Below, one piece after another: positions 36,818 through 46,102 of a stretch of DNA of 64,000 nt; positions within the stretch are counted from its first letter, which is position 1; every line of letters begins with the position of its first letter. A model generated the notes under the pieces. The model saw nothing but the letters and a program-made list of their open reading frames with translations. It was not told the DNA's origin and ran no database searches. The DNA is taken from NCBI RefSeq assembly GCF_028858535.1, contig NZ_JAPMOU010000014.1, positions 1 through 64,000 on the forward strand, in the 5' to 3' direction. The DNA is from Spartinivicinus poritis. GTDB lineage: Bacteria > Pseudomonadota > Gammaproteobacteria > Pseudomonadales > Zooshikellaceae. Made by a program: the position numbers and the translations under genes.

Positions 36818-37022
36818 ACCTGAGTTTACTTCCAACAAGCGTTGATAAAGTCGAGGGCTTAAAACTTATAAATAAAAAATAGCTGAAATATCTTGGCCAG
36901 ATATAACAGCTTATCAAAAAATCCTTCATAATAGTTAACCTTAGCCTAGTGTAGTGTCTTATATTTGGTAAAACTTTAATGCTTACCCACGTTTGTAAGC
37001 AGGAGCGGAGTTTTTATTTCTA

Positions 37023-37895
37023 ATGAGCAGTGAATCTGTTGAACAACGTGCTGAACGCCAGGGAGTCTTATACGTCGTAGCGACGCCTATTGGTAATATG
37101 GAGGATATGACCCCTAGAGCTGTTAAAGTATTACAGTCAGTTGACTTGATTGCTGCTGAGGATACTCGCCACAGTGGGCAGCTACTGAAGCACTTTGTTA
37201 TTCGTACACCACTGGTTTCCTACCATGATCATAATGAGTATGCACGTACCCAGCAGCTTATTGATAAATTACAGCAGGGGCAGCAGGTGGCGTTGATTTC
37301 TGATGCAGGGACACCGCTGGTGTCAGACCCTGGTTATCAATTAGTGAAAGCAGCGCAAGATCAGTCAATTAAAGTTGTGCCGGTACCTGGTGTCAGTGCA
37401 ATGATTGCAGCATTGAGTGCAGCAGGCTTGCCATCGGACCGATTTTGGTTTGAAGGCTTTTTACCTTATAAACAACAAGCTAGGCAGCAACGATTGGAAG
37501 AGTTGCTAAAGTATCCGGCAACAGTGGTTTGTTATGAGTCCTGTCATCGGATTGTCGCTTGTGTTGAAGACCTGGTGACGCTGATTGACCACCATCGACA
37601 AATAACGATTGCCCGAGAGATCACCAAGACCTTCGAAACTATTAAAAAGGGCAATTGCACAGAGCTTTTGGCGTGGTTAAAGGCTGACCCAAACCAGCAA
37701 CGAGGTGAATTTGTCGTATTAATTGAAGGTGGTGCCAAAGCTAAGTCTGAAGAGCTGCCTGAAGATGTCATAAAAGTACTGGATATTTTGCTAGCTGAAT
37801 TATCCGTTAAGCAAGCCAGCCAATTGGCGGCAAAAATTACTGGCTATAAAAAGAAACAGCTCTATGAGCTTGCACTAGCCCGGAAACAGGGGTAG
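37023..37895 (+). CDS. rsmI: 16S rRNA 2'-O-methyltransferase RsmI
   Basis: A 290-residue SAM-dependent enzyme that methylates the ribose of C1402 in 16S rRNA. TP-methylase fold with LYVVATPIGNMEDMTPRA, AEDTRHSGQLLKHF, LISDAGTPLVSDPGY and VPGVSAMIAALSAAGLP. Its C-terminal region is typical (KQASQLAAKITGYKKKQLYE). It ends only 8 bases before the start of rnpB, so the rnpB promoter lies inside this coding region. Confidence 0.96.
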   Translation: MSSESVEQRAERQGVLYVVATPIGNMEDMTPRAVKVLQSVDLIAAEDTRHSGQLLKHFVIRTPLVSYHDHNEYARTQQLIDKLQQGQQVALISDAGTPLVSDPGYQLVKAAQDQSIKVVPVPGVSAMIAALSAAGLPSDRFWFEGFLPYKQQARQQRLEELLKYPATVVCYESCHRIVACVEDLVTLIDHHRQITIAREITKTFETIKKGNCTELLAWLKADPNQQRGEFVVLIEGGAKAKSEELPEDVIKVLDILLAELSVKQASQLAAKITGYKKKQLYELALARKQG

Positions 37896-37898
37896 ATT
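37870..37898 (+). promoter_or_regulatory. Putative rnpB promoter inside rsmI
   Basis: TTGCAC (37870-37875) and TAGATT (37893-37898) with a 17-base spacer, placing transcription start at about 37904-37906, exactly where the P1 helix of RNase P RNA begins. Match to consensus is moderate; placement is the main support. Confidence 0.5.
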
Positions 37899-37903
37899 TA
37901 GCG

Positions 37904-38299
37904 CCGAGAGTTGGCTGGGCAACCGCTGTTCAACAATATAAGGAAGTGTGTAAGCGCTTTCTTATGAGTTTGAAGGGAGGAAAGTCCGGGCTCCATAGGG
38001 CAAAGCGCCAGGTAACGCCTGGGGGGTGTGAGCCTACGGAAAGTGCAGCAGAGAGTAGACCGCCTAAGCAATGAGCTTGTAAAAGTAAGTTGCCGGTAAG
38101 GGTGAAAGGGTGTGGTAAGAGCGCACCGCATGCGTGGTAACACGACATGGCATGGTAAACCCCGCTTGGAGCAAGACCAAATAGGAATTCTTAAGTGCGG
38201 CCCGCACTGAATTCGGGTAGGTTGCTTGAGGTGTATAGTGATATACATCCCAGATGAATGGTTGCCTTCGACAGAACCCGGCTTACAGGCCAACTCTCC
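37904..38299 (+). ncRNA. rnpB: RNase P catalytic RNA (bacterial class A)
   Basis: The RNA component of RNase P, which matures tRNA 5' ends. The signature GAGGAAAGTCCGGGCTCC lies near 37977, followed by GCCAGGTAACGCCTGGGGGG, CAGAGAGTAGACCGCC, GTAAGGGTGAAAGGGTG and GTAAGAGCGCACCGC. Then come GGAGCAAGACCAAATAGG, GGCCCGCACTGAATTCGGGT and the closing CGACAGAACCCGGCTTA. The ends pair as P1: GAGAGTTGGC (37905-37914) with GCCAACTCTC (38289-38298). Length about 395, near E. coli's 377. Located between rsmI and mraZ, as in Pseudomonas. The exact 3' end is approximate. Confidence 0.97.
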
Positions 38300-38531
38300 A
38301 ATTCATTCAATACCCTCATATATAACCCCTTTTCTTATATGCATTTATTCACAAAGCTAATGTGTTGTTAGAGCTAAATAATCTCACTGTTCAGATACTC
38401 TCACCATTTCACCCGCTAAGCCTTTGTTACTTATGGTGATTTATTCACTTATAGTCTCGCGTAGGGTTTACTCATTTAGCTATTTATTTGATTTTTATGG
38501 TTTTTTTGGTTAGGGGAACGCGAGTGACTGC
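38300..38531. other. Gene-free stretch between rnpB and the mraZ promoter
   Basis: A+T-rich, T-rich near 38325-38340 and 38490-38510. No gene, and no strong hairpin to end rnpB is visible. Confidence 0.4.
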
Positions 38532-38614
38532 TTGACGAAGAACAAGAGCGTTCCTATAGTGTCTCAAAGTGGAAGAAAGTGGGTTTTTGTGGAGAATATT
38601 GGGTTATTGGTGGA
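38532..38614 (+). promoter_or_regulatory. dcw cluster promoter with MraZ-type operator
   Basis: -35 TTGACG (38532-38537), 17-base spacer, -10 TATAGT (38555-38560), so transcription starts near 38567. From 38570 there are four direct TGG(A/G) boxes exactly 10 bases apart (38570, 38580, 38590, 38600) and a fifth TGGA at 38611. MraZ is known to bind TGGG-type repeats of 10-bp period upstream of its own gene and repress the dcw cluster, so this is a strong candidate autoregulatory site. Confidence 0.85.
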
Positions 38615-38650
38615 GTCTGGTGTCAGGCTCCGATTTGAGGGTTTCTCAAT

Positions 38651-39106
38651 TTGTTTCGTGGTGTCAGCTCGATCAATATGGATGCCAAAGGGCGTCTGGC
38701 TATACCAACTAAGCACCGAGACAAGCTATTAAGTCGGTGTGATGGCCAGTTGGTGGCCACTATTGACACTGAAGAACCCTGTTTATTGATTTACCCCATT
38801 GATGAGTGGGAAAGCATTCAAGCCAAAATTGAAGCGCTTCCCAGCTTTAACCCGGTGGCCAGGCGAATTCAACGCTTGCTTATCGGACATGCAACCGACC
38901 TGGAAATAGATGGTAGTGGCCGAGTGCTGATTCCCCCTTTATTACGGGATTACGCCGGTTTGGAAAAGAAAACCATTTTATTAGGCCAGGGTAAGAAGTT
39001 TGAACTTTGGAGTGAGCAGCAGTGGACTGAGCGGCGTGACCAGTACCTGGCAGAGGCCAGTGGTGGTGACAGCCTACCAGTGGAGCTTGAATCACTCTCC
39101 TTATAG
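38651..39106 (+). CDS. mraZ: Transcriptional regulator MraZ
   Basis: A 151-residue DNA-binding protein with two SpoVT-AbrB-like repeats that represses the dcw cluster, including itself. N-terminal [24 protein letters not shown] and second repeat [24 protein letters not shown]. Translation starts at TTG 38651: this places the universal MFRG N terminus correctly, and GAGG lies 10 bases upstream. The next in-frame ATG would delete the first DNA-binding strand. It ends 2 bases before rsmH. Confidence 0.95.
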   Translation: MFRGVSSINMDAKGRLAIPTKHRDKLLSRCDGQLVATIDTEEPCLLIYPIDEWESIQAKIEALPSFNPVARRIQRLLIGHATDLEIDGSGRVLIPPLLRDYAGLEKKTILLGQGKKFELWSEQQWTERRDQYLAEASGGDSLPVELESLSL

Positions 39107-39108
39107 CG

Positions 39109-40044
39109 ATGACAGCGATGTATCAGCATCAGACCGTATTGCTGGATGAGGCAGTTGAAGCCTTAGTGGTAGATCCAGCGGGAAATTATATCGATGGTAC
39201 TTTTGGCCGGGGTGGGCATAGCCGGCAAATTCTTAGCCAACTATCTAGTGAAGGGCGTTTATTAGGCATTGATAAAGACCCAGACGCCATTGCGGTAGCT
39301 GAGCAAATAGCCAATGAAGATAAGCGCTTTCAGATTGGGCATGGTTCTTTTGCCGAGCTTGCTAAGTTTGTCAGTGAATGGCATAGCCCGCCTGCTGTTT
39401 CGGGGGTGTTACTTGATTTAGGCGTATCATCACCTCAGTTGGATAACCCAGAGCGAGGCTTTAGCTTCTTGCAAGAAGGGCCACTGGATATGCGGATGAA
39501 TCCAGTGGCAGGAATGTCAGCAGCAGACTGGATTGCAACAGCAGAAGAGAAAGCCATTGCTGATGTGCTCTGGACTTATGGTGAGGAGCGGTTTTCTCGC
39601 AGGATGGCAAAGGCCATTATTACAGCGCGTCAGCAGGAACGGATCACGACAACCACTCAGCTGGCAAAAATTATTGCGGAGGCTAACCCTGCCTGGGAAA
39701 AGCATAAGCACCCAGCAACACGGGCATTTCAGGCGATTAGGATTTATATCAATAATGAGCTGGGTGATCTTGAAATCGCCTTGGATGCTGCGTTGGACGT
39801 GCTGAGGCCAGGTGGTCGACTGGTGGTGATTAGCTTTCATTCGTTGGAAGACCGTATTGTCAAACGCTTCATTAAAAAGCATGTAAAAGGTGACGAGTTA
39901 CCAGCAGGGTTACCAGTGACTGCGGATCAGCTAAACCAGCGACTAAAGGCAATAGGCAAAGCAATTAAGCCAAGCGAGCAAGAGGTGGATGGTAATGTGC
40001 GCTCCCGTAGTTCCATTATGCGGGTGGCAGAGAAACTTAAGTAA
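39109..40044 (+). CDS. rsmH: 16S rRNA m4C1402 methyltransferase RsmH (MraW)
   Basis: A 311-residue SAM-dependent enzyme that N4-methylates C1402 of 16S rRNA, the same nucleotide whose ribose RsmI methylates. SAM-binding [18 protein letters not shown] and GIDKDPDAI, then [41 protein letters not shown] and the C-terminal [15 protein letters not shown]. Start at 39109 or 39118 ([11 protein letters not shown], closer to the family N terminus); no clear ribosome site for either, consistent with coupling to mraZ. Confidence 0.96.
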   Translation: MTAMYQHQTVLLDEAVEALVVDPAGNYIDGTFGRGGHSRQILSQLSSEGRLLGIDKDPDAIAVAEQIANEDKRFQIGHGSFAELAKFVSEWHSPPAVSGVLLDLGVSSPQLDNPERGFSFLQEGPLDMRMNPVAGMSAADWIATAEEKAIADVLWTYGEERFSRRMAKAIITARQQERITTTTQLAKIIAEANPAWEKHKHPATRAFQAIRIYINNELGDLEIALDAALDVLRPGGRLVVISFHSLEDRIVKRFIKKHVKGDELPAGLPVTADQLNQRLKAIGKAIKPSEQEVDGNVRSRSSIMRVAEKLK

Positions 40045-40077
40045 CTTTGAGCGGGTAAATATTGGAGTGAGTCTTTC

Positions 40078-40359
40078 ATGCAGTTAACTGTTTCAAAGCC
40101 AGTAGTCGGATTAACCCTGTTATTTCTGTTGGTAGTGATATCAGCGCTGGCAGTGGTGTATGTCTCTCACTTAAATCGACAACAGTTTAACTTGCTGCAG
40201 GCGGAGCTGACACTGCAGTCTGAAGCACAAGTGAAGTGGGGGCAGCTGTTATTACAGCATAGTACTCTCACTACCCCTAGTCGGCTGGACAAAATTGCCA
40301 CAGGCAAGCTTGCCATGCATATTCCATCAAGCGAGGAAATGGTGATCGTTAAACCATGA
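40078..40359 (+). CDS. ftsL: Cell-division protein FtsL
   Basis: A 93-residue bitopic divisome protein: short cytoplasmic end, one TM (about 10-32, LTLLFLLVVISALAVVYV), then a periplasmic coiled coil (about 33-70). The usual small FtsL size and the slot between rsmH and ftsI identify it, because the sequence itself is poorly conserved. Ribosome site GGAGTGAG upstream. Overlaps ftsI by four bases. Works with FtsB and FtsQ to activate FtsWI. Confidence 0.9.
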   Translation: MQLTVSKPVVGLTLLFLLVVISALAVVYVSHLNRQQFNLLQAELTLQSEAQVKWGQLLLQHSTLTTPSRLDKIATGKLAMHIPSSEEMVIVKP

Positions 40360-42065
40360 GCCAGTTAAACACTCAGGTGCCAGTCTGGCGCTTTCGATTT
40401 ATTGTAACTGTGCTGATAGTGGCCGCTGCACTAGTGGGTTGGCGTATTGTTGACTTACAGGTGATTGACCGTCATTTCCTGCAAAATGAAGGGGCGAAAC
40501 GAGTGGTGCGTCACTCAGAAGTGGCTGCAACCCGAGGCATTATTTTTGACCGTAATGGGGAGCCGCTGGCTGTCAGCACACCTGTCGTTACCATTTGGGG
40601 AAACCCCAAAGAGCTGAGCCAAGTAAAGACTAAATGGCCTGTTATCGCCAAACACTTGGGCTTCAGCTCAAGCTACCTTGCCAAGAAAGTAAATGATAAC
40701 GGCTCTAAAGAGTTTATTTACCTTAAACGACACATGCGTCCTAAGCTGGCTCAGCGACTTTTAGCTGAAAAAATTAGGGGTATTTATGGTATTGATGAAT
40801 TTAAACGTTACTACCCAGCAGGCAGAGTAGCTGCCCATATTGTGGGGTTTACCAATATTGATGGTAAAGGCCAGGAAGGTATTGAGTTAGCCTACGACCA
40901 CTGGCTAACAGGTAAGCCAGGACAGGTTCGTTTGTATAAAGATAGAAAAGGACGGCTAGTTAGAAGTGCTGAGTTAGTTAAAAGTGCTCAGCCGGGCAAA
41001 GAGCTGTATTTAAGTATTGACCTAAGAGTACAAAACCTAGCCTATCGAGAGTTAGCAAAAGCAGTCAAGCGAAATAATGCTTCAGGCGGAACTCTGGTGA
41101 TACTGGATGTGAAAACAGGGGAGATATTGGCAATGGTCAATCAGCCAGTATACAACCCCAACAATCGTCGCCGGGTTCGGGCTGGGTCAATTCGTAATCG
41201 GGCCATGACCGATATTTTTGAACCGGGCTCAACGCTTAAACCTTTTACTATCGCTGCTGCGCTAGAAGCAGGTGAGTTTACGTCGTCCTCTCTGATAGAT
41301 ACCAGCCCCGGCTATATGATGGTTGGGCGTAAGACGATCAAAGACCACCGCAACTATGGTGTGATTGATATTACTACGATATTGAAAAAGTCCAGCAATA
41401 TCGGCATGACCAAAATTATTCAACAAGTGACGGCACCTACAGTGGCTTCACTGTTACATCGAATGGGCTTTGGTATCGACACGGGAACGGGCTTTCCGGG
41501 AGAGAGCACTGGAATGCTGCCTTTACGCAGTAAATGGCGGGCAACTGAGGAAGCGACCTTATCCTACGGCTATGGTATGGCAGTGACTGCTGTGCAGCTA
41601 ACCCAGGCTTATGGCGTATTAGCAAATAGAGGAAAAAAAGTACCCACTACCTTATTAAGGCTGGATGACCAACCGGAAGCATCACAGGTAATTCCCAGCA
41701 ATGTAGCGCATGACGTTGTGAAAATGCTGACAAGTGTTGTGAAAAAAGGAGGGACAGGCACCCAAGGGGCAATTGAGGCCTACCAGGTGGCAGGTAAAAC
41801 CGGAACGGCGCGCATTGCTGAAGCAGGAGGGTATTCAGAGAAAAAACACCATTCGGTGTTTAGTGGTTTAGCGCCAGCAGGAAATCCAAGGCTAGCTGCT
41901 GTGGTGATGATAGATAACCCTAAAAATAAAAAGTATTACGGTGGTGAGGTGGCAGCCCCTGTTTTTTCAAAAGTGGTGGCTGGTTCCTTACAGTTATTAG
42001 GGGTATCACCGGATAATTCGGCACGTTTGGCCAACCGTGGTCGTGACAGGAGTAACAACACATGA
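40356..42065 (+). CDS. ftsI: Septal peptidoglycan transpeptidase FtsI (PBP3)
   Basis: A 569-residue class B penicillin-binding protein that crosslinks septal peptidoglycan. One N-terminal TM (about 12-32), dimerisation domain with TRGIIFDRNGEPLAVS, then the transpeptidase domain: SxxK with nucleophile S292 in PGSTLKPF, SSN at 346-348 and KTGTAR starting at K481. All active-site motifs are intact. Four-base overlaps on both sides. Expected partner of FtsW (47457-48620). Confidence 0.97.
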   Translation: MSQLNTQVPVWRFRFIVTVLIVAAALVGWRIVDLQVIDRHFLQNEGAKRVVRHSEVAATRGIIFDRNGEPLAVSTPVVTIWGNPKELSQVKTKWPVIAKHLGFSSSYLAKKVNDNGSKEFIYLKRHMRPKLAQRLLAEKIRGIYGIDEFKRYYPAGRVAAHIVGFTNIDGKGQEGIELAYDHWLTGKPGQVRLYKDRKGRLVRSAELVKSAQPGKELYLSIDLRVQNLAYRELAKAVKRNNASGGTLVILDVKTGEILAMVNQPVYNPNNRRRVRAGSIRNRAMTDIFEPGSTLKPFTIAAALEAGEFTSSSLIDTSPGYMMVGRKTIKDHRNYGVIDITTILKKSSNIGMTKIIQQVTAPTVASLLHRMGFGIDTGTGFPGESTGMLPLRSKWRATEEATLSYGYGMAVTAVQLTQAYGVLANRGKKVPTTLLRLDDQPEASQVIPSNVAHDVVKMLTSVVKKGGTGTQGAIEAYQVAGKTGTARIAEAGGYSEKKHHSVFSGLAPAGNPRLAAVVMIDNPKNKKYYGGEVAAPVFSKVVAGSLQLLGVSPDNSARLANRGRDRSNNT

Positions 42066-43609
42066 CAACAAAGCAGGATGATCAATCAGTGCTGAAGTTG
42101 CCAATGATGCCGCTTTCTCGTTTGCTGGCTGCTATTGGGCAAGCCCAAACCGGGTTTGATCCTATTCTTTCAGGTATTGCCATCGACAGCCGACAAGTGA
42201 AACCTGGTGACTTATTTATTGCCATGCAAGGCTATCAAGTGGATGGACGCCGTTTTATTGCAGATGCCTTTGGTCAGGGAGCCGTTGCTGTTTTAGCGGA
42301 ACAGTCAGGTCAACAGGCATTGGGGCAGCAAGCTGTTATTGAAGTGCCACAGCTGAATAAACAACTGGGAAAACTACTTAATGAATATTTTGGTTATGTG
42401 ACTAACCAAATCAATATCCTGGGTATTACTGGTACCAATGGTAAAACATCTTGTAGCCAGTTTGCTCGTCAACTGTTGAATAAATTAAACATCAATTGTG
42501 GTGTGGTGGGAACACTAGGGTATGGCACCACAGACTCGTTAATTCCATTAGTAAACACTACACCTGATGCATTGCAGTTACATCAATTTATTTATCAGTT
42601 AGTTAACCAGCAAGTGCCATATTTAGCAATGGAAGTTTCGTCCCATGGTTTAGCGCAGGGGCGAGTTGAAAGTATTGCTTTTGATGTCGCTATTTTTACT
42701 AATTTAACTCGAGACCATTTGGACTATCACCAGACAATGGAAGATTATGCAGCAGCAAAAGCACAATTATTTACCAATATTGCTTTGCAGCATGCAGTGA
42801 TTAATCAGGATGATCCTTATGCACAACAAATGCTGGCTGCTTGTCATCCTGCTTGCCAACGCTGGCAATATAGCTTGCAAAATACCCGTGCAGATGTGGT
42901 TGCCAGTCAAATTCGTTATTTAAATGATGGTATTGCGGCAGTCATTGAAAGCCCTTGGGGCAAGGGGGAAATATATATTCCCTTATTGGGGCATTTTAAT
43001 TTAGCTAATGTGTTGGCAGTCATTACTGGTTTAGCTGCTAATGGTATTGAGTTTAATCGTTTGCTTGATGCAGCTGAAACACTTAAACCTGTGACAGGCA
43101 GGCTGCAAACCATAAAAAGTGCTGAAAGCATCAATGAAAAAAAACAGAAAACAGGCAAGCCAACCATAGTAGTGGACTATGCCCATACGTCAGATGCATT
43201 GGTTCAATTACTTAAAGCAGTTCGCTTACATAGCAATCAAAAAATTATTTGTGTATTTGGTTGTGGTGGGGATCGAGATAAAGGAAAACGCCCTGAAATG
43301 GCGCAGGCTGCTTATGAGTATGCTGATCACTTAGTGATTACATCGGATAATCCCCGCACCGAAAAACCTGGAGATATTATAGATGATATTCGTCAGGGGC
43401 TGCCTACATCTCCTGAATTAGCTGTTGATATTATTGAAGATAGAAGTGAAGCCATTCAACAAGCGATTCAGTCAGCTCAGTCTGAGGATATTGTGGTTAT
43501 TGCTGGAAAAGGCCATGAAAATTACCAAGAAATAATGGGTAAACGATTACCTTTTAGCGACTTTGAGCAGGCTACACAAGCACTATTAAATTGGAGTAGC
43601 CATGATTAA
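42062..43609 (+). CDS. murE: UDP-MurNAc-tripeptide synthetase MurE
   Basis: A 515-residue cytoplasmic ligase that adds the third residue to UDP-MurNAc-L-Ala-D-Glu. ATP-binding GITGTNGKTS has K128. The carbamylated-Lys and metal site region is FTNLTRDHLDYH. The specificity motif DNPRTEKP indicates meso-diaminopimelate rather than lysine, as expected for a Gram-negative. C-terminal IVVIAGKGHENYQ. Overlaps ftsI by 4 and murF by 8 bases. Confidence 0.97.
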   Translation: MTTKQDDQSVLKLPMMPLSRLLAAIGQAQTGFDPILSGIAIDSRQVKPGDLFIAMQGYQVDGRRFIADAFGQGAVAVLAEQSGQQALGQQAVIEVPQLNKQLGKLLNEYFGYVTNQINILGITGTNGKTSCSQFARQLLNKLNINCGVVGTLGYGTTDSLIPLVNTTPDALQLHQFIYQLVNQQVPYLAMEVSSHGLAQGRVESIAFDVAIFTNLTRDHLDYHQTMEDYAAAKAQLFTNIALQHAVINQDDPYAQQMLAACHPACQRWQYSLQNTRADVVASQIRYLNDGIAAVIESPWGKGEIYIPLLGHFNLANVLAVITGLAANGIEFNRLLDAAETLKPVTGRLQTIKSAESINEKKQKTGKPTIVVDYAHTSDALVQLLKAVRLHSNQKIICVFGCGGDRDKGKRPEMAQAAYEYADHLVITSDNPRTEKPGDIIDDIRQGLPTSPELAVDIIEDRSEAIQQAIQSAQSEDIVVIAGKGHENYQEIMGKRLPFSDFEQATQALLNWSSHD

Positions 43610-44987
43610 GCGTAATCAACTCAGTATTATTAATCATCTACTACCTGGTAGCCAGTTACTAGGTGATGACCAAGCTTTCTCTGGTTTAAGTATTGATACT
43701 CGCACTATTCAGCCAGGTGAATTATTCATTGCTTTACAAGGCCCAAACTTTGATGGCCATGATTATATTGCAACTGCTAAACAACAGGGAGCCGTTGCAG
43801 CAGTTGTCGAAAAACCCATAGGTGCTGAAAAAACAGGGGGCAAACTTATTTCTCAGCTTGTTGTTGAGGATAGCCGAATAGCGTTAGGACTGATTGGTCA
43901 AATTAATCGTGAAGATTTCTCGGGGCCTTTAGTGGCATTAACGGGGAGTAGCGGTAAAACCACGGTTAAAGAAATGCTTGCGGCTATTTTTAAACAGCAA
44001 GGCCCTACGTTATTCACTGCTGGTAATTTAAATAATGATTTAGGCGCTCCGCTAACATTAAGTCGATTAACAGCAGAACATCAGTATGCGGTTATTGAGC
44101 TTGGCGCCAATGCTGTAGGAGAAATTGCTTATACCAGTCGCTTAAGCCAGCCTACGATATGCCTGATTAATAATGTTATGGCAGCTCATTTAGAAGGATT
44201 TGGCTCGTTAGAAAAGACCGCGCAAGCTAAAGGTGAAATTACCCAAGGGTTAGTGGATAACGGTATAGCTGTATTTAATGCAGATGACCAATTTTTTGAT
44301 TATTGGAAAACACTGCTATCAGCCAATCAACAATTATTAAGTTTCAGTGTTACAAATACTGAAGCCAATGTATATGCAACTCACGTTGAGCTTATTGATC
44401 AGGGCTTTCGGTTCAAAATACATCTACTGGATCACTGTTTTAGCGTAACGCTTCCCTTGCCGGGACGGCATAATATCGCAAATGCACTGGCAGCAGCGAC
44501 TGCTGCCTTTGCAGCAGGTTGTAGTCCTCAGTCAATTGCTGTAGGCCTAGGGGAAATGCAAGCTGTTGCAGGGCGGGGTGTTCAGCTATCAGGCAAAAAG
44601 GGGAGTCGGCTGATTGATGATACCTATAATGCAAACCCTGGCTCAGTAAAAGCGGCTATTCAACTATTAGCCCAATATCCAGGTAAAAGGGTTCTGGTGT
44701 TAGGTGATATGGCGGAGTTGGGCGAAAAAGCAGGTGAGCTGCACTTTGAGGTAGGCCAGTTTGCCAGGCAGCAAGGTCTGGATGGCCTATATGCAGTAGG
44801 GCTACACACGGAGCAATGTGTCATTGGGTTTGGTGAAGGTGCACAACACTTTACGAATAAAGCCGAGTTGGTTGAGTTTTTAGATAAGCAATTAAGTGAG
44901 TCGTTAGTGGTTTTAATTAAAGGTTCTCGTAGTGCCAAAATGGAAACAGTGGTTGCTGCTTGTCGAACGACAGGGGGTAATAGCTAA
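43602..44987 (+). CDS. murF: UDP-MurNAc-pentapeptide synthetase MurF
   Basis: A 461-residue ligase that adds D-Ala-D-Ala to the UDP-MurNAc-tripeptide. N-terminal substrate domain with [23 protein letters not shown]-binding [26 protein letters not shown], central [12 protein letters not shown], and the C-terminal domain with [15 protein letters not shown] and LGDMAELGE. Intact and typical length. Overlaps murE by 8 bases and touches mraY by one (TAATG). Confidence 0.97.
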   Translation: MIKRNQLSIINHLLPGSQLLGDDQAFSGLSIDTRTIQPGELFIALQGPNFDGHDYIATAKQQGAVAAVVEKPIGAEKTGGKLISQLVVEDSRIALGLIGQINREDFSGPLVALTGSSGKTTVKEMLAAIFKQQGPTLFTAGNLNNDLGAPLTLSRLTAEHQYAVIELGANAVGEIAYTSRLSQPTICLINNVMAAHLEGFGSLEKTAQAKGEITQGLVDNGIAVFNADDQFFDYWKTLLSANQQLLSFSVTNTEANVYATHVELIDQGFRFKIHLLDHCFSVTLPLPGRHNIANALAAATAAFAAGCSPQSIAVGLGEMQAVAGRGVQLSGKKGSRLIDDTYNANPGSVKAAIQLLAQYPGKRVLVLGDMAELGEKAGELHFEVGQFARQQGLDGLYAVGLHTEQCVIGFGEGAQHFTNKAELVEFLDKQLSESLVVLIKGSRSAKMETVVAACRTTGGNS

Positions 44988-46066
44988 TGTTGTTGTGGCT
45001 AGCTGAGCTGTTAGCAAGTTATGAAAGCAGTTTTAGTGTTTTTCAGTATTTAACCTTACGCGCTATTTTTGGTGTGTTAACTGCGTTAGGAATGTCGTTA
45101 TGGCTTGGACCAAAGATTATTAGGCAGTTAACCAGCCGCCAAATTGGTCAGGCGGTTCGTGATGATGGCCCGCAATCCCATTTAAGTAAAGCGGGCACAC
45201 CCACGATGGGGGGCGCGCTGATTATCGTGGCGATTGGAATTAGCACCTTATTATGGGCGGATTTATCCAATCACTATGTATGGGTAGTGTTAGCTGTCAC
45301 TTTTATTTTTGGGGCTGTTGGTTGGGTTGATGACTATCGAAAAGTTATCGAAAAAAACTCCCGAGGATTACCTGCTCGCTGGAAGTATTTTTGGCAGTCG
45401 GTTGCAGGGTTAGGGGCGGCCGTTTTTTTATATCAAACCTCCACTCCAGATCAGTTACAGCTGATTGTGCCGGTATTCAAAGAAGTCGCCATTAATTTAG
45501 GCTTATTTTTTATTGTACTGACTTATTTTGTCATTGTGGGTAGTAGTAATGCAGTTAATTTAACTGATGGTTTGGATGGCTTAGCCATTATGCCAACGGT
45601 AATGGTTGCAGGTGCTTTAGGTATATTTGCCTATTTAACAGGCCATGTGGGATTTGCTGAATATTTGCATATTCCCTATATCAAAGGCAGTGGTGAATTA
45701 GTTGTCATTTGTGCAGCTATGGTGGGCGCAGGACTTGGGTTTTTATGGTTTAACACTTATCCAGCACAGGTTTTCATGGGAGATGTAGGTGCACTCTCCT
45801 TGGGGGCGGCGCTGGGGGTCATTGCGGTAATTGTACGGCAGGAAATTGTTCTGTTTATCATGGGGGGAGTATTTGTAATGGAAACCGTCTCTGTGATTTT
45901 GCAGGTTGGTTCTTACAAATTAACAGGACGTCGCATTTTCCGCATGGCCCCTTTGCACCATCATTTTGAATTGAAAGGCTGGCCAGAACCACGGGTAATT
46001 GTTCGATTTTGGATAATTACCTTAATGCTGGTTTTAGTTGGTTTGGCCACCTTAAAAGTACGTTAA
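44987..46066 (+). CDS. mraY: Phospho-MurNAc-pentapeptide transferase MraY
   Basis: A 359-residue inner-membrane enzyme with about ten TM helices that makes lipid I from UDP-MurNAc-pentapeptide and undecaprenyl phosphate. Catalytic Asp residues lie in [11 protein letters not shown] and [10 protein letters not shown], the metal-binding Asp in [11 protein letters not shown], and the tail has [11 protein letters not shown]. Length (E. coli 360) and order are canonical. Confidence 0.98.
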   Translation: MLLWLAELLASYESSFSVFQYLTLRAIFGVLTALGMSLWLGPKIIRQLTSRQIGQAVRDDGPQSHLSKAGTPTMGGALIIVAIGISTLLWADLSNHYVWVVLAVTFIFGAVGWVDDYRKVIEKNSRGLPARWKYFWQSVAGLGAAVFLYQTSTPDQLQLIVPVFKEVAINLGLFFIVLTYFVIVGSSNAVNLTDGLDGLAIMPTVMVAGALGIFAYLTGHVGFAEYLHIPYIKGSGELVVICAAMVGAGLGFLWFNTYPAQVFMGDVGALSLGAALGVIAVIVRQEIVLFIMGGVFVMETVSVILQVGSYKLTGRRIFRMAPLHHHFELKGWPEPRVIVRFWIITLMLVLVGLATLKVR

Positions 46067-46102
46067 TGTGAATAAATAGTTTGAAAACGGGTGAGGAAGT
46101 AA

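Noticed and set aside
38532-38732. 66-codon frame across the mraZ promoter
   Set aside because: It begins in the promoter and runs into mraZ in another frame; the region is explained by the promoter and MraZ boxes.
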